Notes under the pieces: model-generated
What the model saw: only the letters and a program-made list of their open reading frames with translations
Told to the model about the DNA's origin: nothing
Databases searched by the model: none
Program-made: the position numbers and the translations under genes
In this document: positions 7,103 through 9,583 of the stretch, one piece after another
How the letters are laid out: each line of letters starts with the position of its first letter
Position numbering within the stretch: position 1 is the stretch's first letter
Source: Eubacteriales bacterium
GTDB taxonomy: Bacteria; Bacillota; Clostridia; JANYKE01
Direction of reading: 5' to 3'
Assembly: GCA_025361685.1 (NCBI GenBank)
Contig: JANYKE010000087.1
Coordinates: forward strand, 1-9,583
Length of the DNA stretch: 9,583 nucleotides

Positions 7103-8284
7103 TTATATACTGCGCAAAGCATCAATAGGGTTGAGCCTCGATGCTTTATTAGCAGGAGCAAGTCCGAATACTATGCCGACCGTTACCGAAAACACGATTG
7201 CAAGAATGACGGTTGAAGGCGCGAGTGAAAAGGTCACATCTATCAAGATGCAGGCTACATAAGCGATCAGGACACCTAAGGCAAATCCGATTATGCCTCC
7301 AAACAGGGAGAGGAAAATAGATTCTAAAAGAAACTGAAGTTGAATTCTGTTTGGTTTTGCACCGAGAGCTTTGCGCAGACCTATCTCAGTTGTGCGTTCG
7401 GTAACAGAAACCAACATCATGTTCATGATTCCTATGCCGCCAACGAGAAGAGAGATTGAAGCGATACCTGCGAGCATAAGTGAAAGCATACCGGTCATCT
7501 GCGAAATTATATCAAGAAAGCTTTGCATGTTGATTATGGAGAAGCCGTTGCTGTTATTGTTGAACGCCTGATTTAATGAGCTTTCAATATCGGCAGTTGT
7601 ACCATCCGCAAGTTTGCCGTCAACAATGTAAACATCAAGCAGATTTATATACCTTGTTCCTTGAAAACTCATTGCCGTTGTATAAGGAATTAATACTGCA
7701 TTATTATTTGAATTCAGATCAAAGCCTGAAGACTTCTGCAATGTTCCTATTACAGTATAATCAACTCCGCCAAAAGTTACAGTTTTGCCGATGGGATCTT
7801 CTGCAAAAAAAAGTTCATTAATTATATTGTAGCCTACAAGACAAACTTTATTTTTATCCTGGATATCAAGAATGTTTATTGCGCGTCCCGATGCCATTAG
7901 ATTATCGGTCTTGGCAAAATATACTTCATTTTTACCTTGGATGCTGACCTTCTCATAAACTTTTTTATTATACACGATGGAAGTCCGACTGCTCATTGTT
8001 GGGGAAACACCGTCAATATTGGCAATCTTCGATATATCATTAATATCGTTATCGCTTAACCCCGGTTTTAAAGGCGTACCTGATGCGGTAATAGTTATTT
8101 TATTAGCACCAAGCGTTGCAACTGTACTGGTGACACTGCTTGTTGCTGCCTGAACAATTGTAATGAGAGCGATAACTGAAGAAACACCGATAACAATTCC
8201 GAGTATGGTCAGAAATGAACGCATCTTGTTATGAATGATATTTGTCCAAGACATTTTAATCGACTCTTTTAGCATCGCAAACAT
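7103..8284 (-). CDS. ABC transporter permease, MacB/YknZ (FtsX) type
   Basis: A 393-residue inner-membrane protein of a macrolide/peptide-type exporter. The start is the ATG at 8284, since GGAGGT (8293-8298) lies 8 bases before it; the longer frame to 8329 would overlap the ATPase gene without a better site. The layout is that of MacB-type permeases: a short N-terminal amphipathic stretch and first membrane helix (about 22-46), a large extracytoplasmic domain (about 48-265, MacB_PCD), then three helices in the FtsX domain (about 270-385). Conserved features include MRSFLTILGIVIGVSS at the first helix, LLVGGIGIMNMMLVSVTERT with EIGLRKALGA after helix 2, and the terminal LNPIDALR motif. Such permeases act by mechanotransmission rather than by forming a classic channel. 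It forms one exporter with the adjacent ATPase and adaptor; its start is one base after the ATPase stop (TAACATG), indicating translational coupling. Substrate unknown (antimicrobial peptide, macrolide or own metabolite). Confidence 0.93.
   Translation of the reverse strand: MFAMLKESIKMSWTNIIHNKMRSFLTILGIVIGVSSVIALITIVQAATSSVTSTVATLGANKITITASGTPLKPGLSDNDINDISKIANIDGVSPTMSSRTSIVYNKKVYEKVSIQGKNEVYFAKTDNLMASGRAINILDIQDKNKVCLVGYNIINELFFAEDPIGKTVTFGGVDYTVIGTLQKSSGFDLNSNNNAVLIPYTTAMSFQGTRYINLLDVYIVDGKLADGTTADIESSLNQAFNNNSNGFSIINMQSFLDIISQMTGMLSLMLAGIASISLLVGGIGIMNMMLVSVTERTTEIGLRKALGAKPNRIQLQFLLESIFLSLFGGIIGFALGVLIAYVACILIDVTFSLAPSTVILAIVFSVTVGIVFGLAPANKASRLNPIDALRSI
7116..7150 (+). terminator. Possible intrinsic terminator for the + strand genes, inside the convergent permease gene
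   Basis: AAAGCATC (7116-7123) pairs with GATGCTTT (7140-7147), with an inner AGG/CCT stem (7127-7129 with 7136-7138), followed by TTTATT. It lies about 20 bases after the MATE stop, in the last codons of the oppositely oriented permease. The T-tract is short and the hairpin overlaps codons for a conserved protein motif (NPIDALR), so chance pairing is possible. No better terminator exists between the convergent stops. Confidence 0.4.
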
Positions 8285-8285
8285 G

Positions 8286-8981
8286 TTATCCGACCTCCAT
8301 TCCATAAGAGCCTTCGCTGAGCTGACCATCGAGAATTTTTACAATTCGGCTGCCACGGCTGGCAATTTTTTCGTCATGAGTAATCATAACTATCGTTTTG
8401 TTTTCAGCGTGCAATTCGCTAAAAAGATCCATAATCTGGACACCTGTCCTTTGGTCGAGAGCACCGGTCGGTTCATCCGCAAGTAAGATTGTTGGCTCGG
8501 TAACCATAGCGCGTGCAATTGCAACACGTTGCTGCTGTCCACCGGATAATTGATTTGGTTTGTTTTTAATTTTGTCTGTAAGTCCAACGCGTTCAAGTAT
8601 TTCGAGAGTTTTCTGTTTACGCACCTTCGGCGAATACCCCGCATAGATTAAAGGTAGTTCAACATTTTCAAATGAAGAAAGTCTTGGCAGAAGCTGAAAC
8701 AACTGAAAGATAAATCCTATCTCTTTGTTTCTGATAAATGAAAGTTCACTTTCGTCAAGATCTTCAACTTCGTTGCCGTTGAGAATGTAGCGTCCGCTCG
8801 TTGGAACATCAAGACAGCCGATAATATTCATAAGTGTTGTTTTGCCGCTGCCCGAAGGACCAAGCACCGAAAGAAATTCTCCACGATTAATCTGAAGATT
8901 AACATTATTCAAAACGGTTTGTTCTTCGCCACCCAAGTTATATATTTTTACAATATCCTGCATATCAAGTATTTTTTCCAA
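8286..8981 (-). CDS. ABC transporter ATP-binding protein, MacB/LolD/YknY type
   Basis: A 231-residue cytoplasmic ATPase that powers the MacB-like permease. All nucleotide-binding motifs are intact: Walker A GPSGSGKT (41-48), Q-loop Gln93, signature LSGGQ (145-149), Walker B ILLADE (165-170), D-loop Asp176 and switch His202. The phrases [15 protein letters not shown] and ADEPTGALD are typical of the MacB/LolD/SalX subfamily, which pairs with FtsX-type permeases in exporters. The start is a TTG at 8981 rather than the ATG at 8963: GGAGG lies 6 bases before the TTG but 24 before the ATG. The TTG is two bases after the adaptor stop (TAACATTG). The order adaptor-ATPase-permease on one strand marks a tripartite-type export operon as in Bacillus yknXYZ. 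Confidence 0.95.
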   Translation of the reverse strand: MEKILDMQDIVKIYNLGGEEQTVLNNVNLQINRGEFLSVLGPSGSGKTTLMNIIGCLDVPTSGRYILNGNEVEDLDESELSFIRNKEIGFIFQLFQLLPRLSSFENVELPLIYAGYSPKVRKQKTLEILERVGLTDKIKNKPNQLSGGQQQRVAIARAMVTEPTILLADEPTGALDQRTGVQIMDLFSELHAENKTIVMITHDEKIASRGSRIVKILDGQLSEGSYGMEVG

Positions 8982-8983
8982 TG

Positions 8984-9583
8984 TTAACCTCCGAAAGATG
9001 AGGAATTGCCTGTGCCGGTTCCGGTACTGCTGCTTGAACTGCTGCCTGAGGAACCTGTGCTGCGTGAAGCGAAGAGGGCTGAGGCTGCTTGTTTTACAAT
9101 CTTCTTGTAGACAACAGTATCTGTTATTGCGAGACCTTCCTTGACCTCAACTCTGATTCCGTCGTTGACACCGACAGGAATAAAAATCTGTTTTAATGGT
9201 TTGGATTCCCCATCTTTCACCATTATATAAGGAGTGTTGTTGTTGTCAAACTGAAGAGCATTCATGGAAATTGTTACAACGTCAGTCACTTGCTTATTTA
9301 TTATTTTTGCTTCACAGCTCATGCCGACTTTAATAGTGCTGTCCATTCCGAGATCTATTACAGCAGTAAAATATGATACACTGTTTTGAATTGTCGCTGT
9401 CTGTGAAATCTTTGAAATCTTGCCATTGATTTTTTTGTCTATTGCGCTGACAGTAACTTCAACTTCCTTATTAAGTGCAATTGAAGATAAATCATATTCA
9501 TCAACTTTTATCGTAACCTGCAAGGCATCAAAATCAACGATATTGGCAAGCTTCATTCCTGCTGCCACTTGCTGGTTTTCATC
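8984..9583 (-). CDS. Membrane-fusion/periplasmic-adaptor-type subunit (HlyD/MacA/YknX family), C-terminal part; 5'-truncated by right edge
   Basis: The frame is open through the right edge, so the start, membrane anchor and coiled-coil hairpin lie outside; 199 residues are visible. The visible part begins with an A-A-G-M-x-L-A-N-I-V-D segment followed by the L-Q-V-x-I-K-V-D-E-Y-D-L beta-barrel sequence of HlyD_D23/MacA-type adaptors. Next come the barrel strands (K-V-G-M-S-C-E-A-K-I), the membrane-proximal domain (about residues 105-165), and a Ser/Gly/Thr-rich tail of about 25 residues (coded by 8987-9061) ending SSSFGG. In low-GC Gram-positives such adaptors are anchored in the cell membrane and work on its outer face with the ATPase and permease encoded immediately downstream. 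The GTG at 9568 is internal, not the start. Family call firm; substrate unknown. Confidence 0.9.
   Translation of the reverse strand, partial: DENQQVAAGMKLANIVDFDALQVTIKVDEYDLSSIALNKEVEVTVSAIDKKINGKISKISQTATIQNSVSYFTAVIDLGMDSTIKVGMSCEAKIINKQVTDVVTISMNALQFDNNNTPYIMVKDGESKPLKQIFIPVGVNDGIRVEVKEGLAITDTVVYKKIVKQAASALFASRSTGSSGSSSSSSTGTGTGNSSSFGG
8988..8992 (-). promoter_or_regulatory. Ribosome binding site selecting a TTG start for the ABC ATPase
   Basis: On the - strand GGAGG is followed by the six bases TTAACA and then TTG. The site lies in the last codons of the adaptor gene. The nearest in-frame ATG is seven codons in, too far away to be served by this site, so TTG initiation is favoured. Confidence 0.7.

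Overview
The window is AT-rich bacterial DNA with strong GGAGG-type ribosome binding sites, short intergenic gaps, a TTG start, a citrate synthase resembling those of clostridia, and a YknXYZ/MacAB-like ABC exporter with a Ser/Gly-rich adaptor tail. Together these suggest a low-GC Firmicute, probably a clostridium. This is inference; no rRNA, tRNA or other taxonomic marker is present.

Positions 1-7097 hold six genes on the + strand: (1) the C-terminal half of a SulP anion transporter with its STAS domain, cut by the left edge; (2) an ATP-pyrophosphatase of the PAPS reductase/CysD superfamily; (3) a six-repeat beta-propeller resembling arylsulfotransferases, with an added C-terminal beta-rich domain and no signal peptide; (4) a D-isomer-specific 2-hydroxyacid dehydrogenase; (5) a citrate/2-methylcitrate synthase; (6) a MATE efflux transporter. 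Most gaps are under 70 bases. The largest, about 135 bases between genes 2 and 3, contains a stem-loop that is also a pair of near-identical direct repeats. A good sigma-A-like promoter spans the end of sulP and may drive gene 2 separately.

Positions 7103-9583 hold three genes on the - strand, reading in from the right edge: membrane-fusion adaptor (partial), ABC ATPase and MacB/FtsX-type permease. They are tightly packed and form one tripartite-type exporter. The operon converges on the MATE gene with only 5 bases between stop codons. The best terminator-like hairpin for the + strand lies inside the permease gene.

The first three + strand genes share a sulfur theme: anion uptake, an adenylylating PP-loop enzyme, and a sulfotransferase-like propeller. 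The dehydrogenase and citrate synthase could supply or process an organic acid, and the MATE pump could export a product. No complete pathway can be assigned. No mobile element, CRISPR array, tRNA or rRNA was found, and no gene-free stretch exceeds 300 bases.
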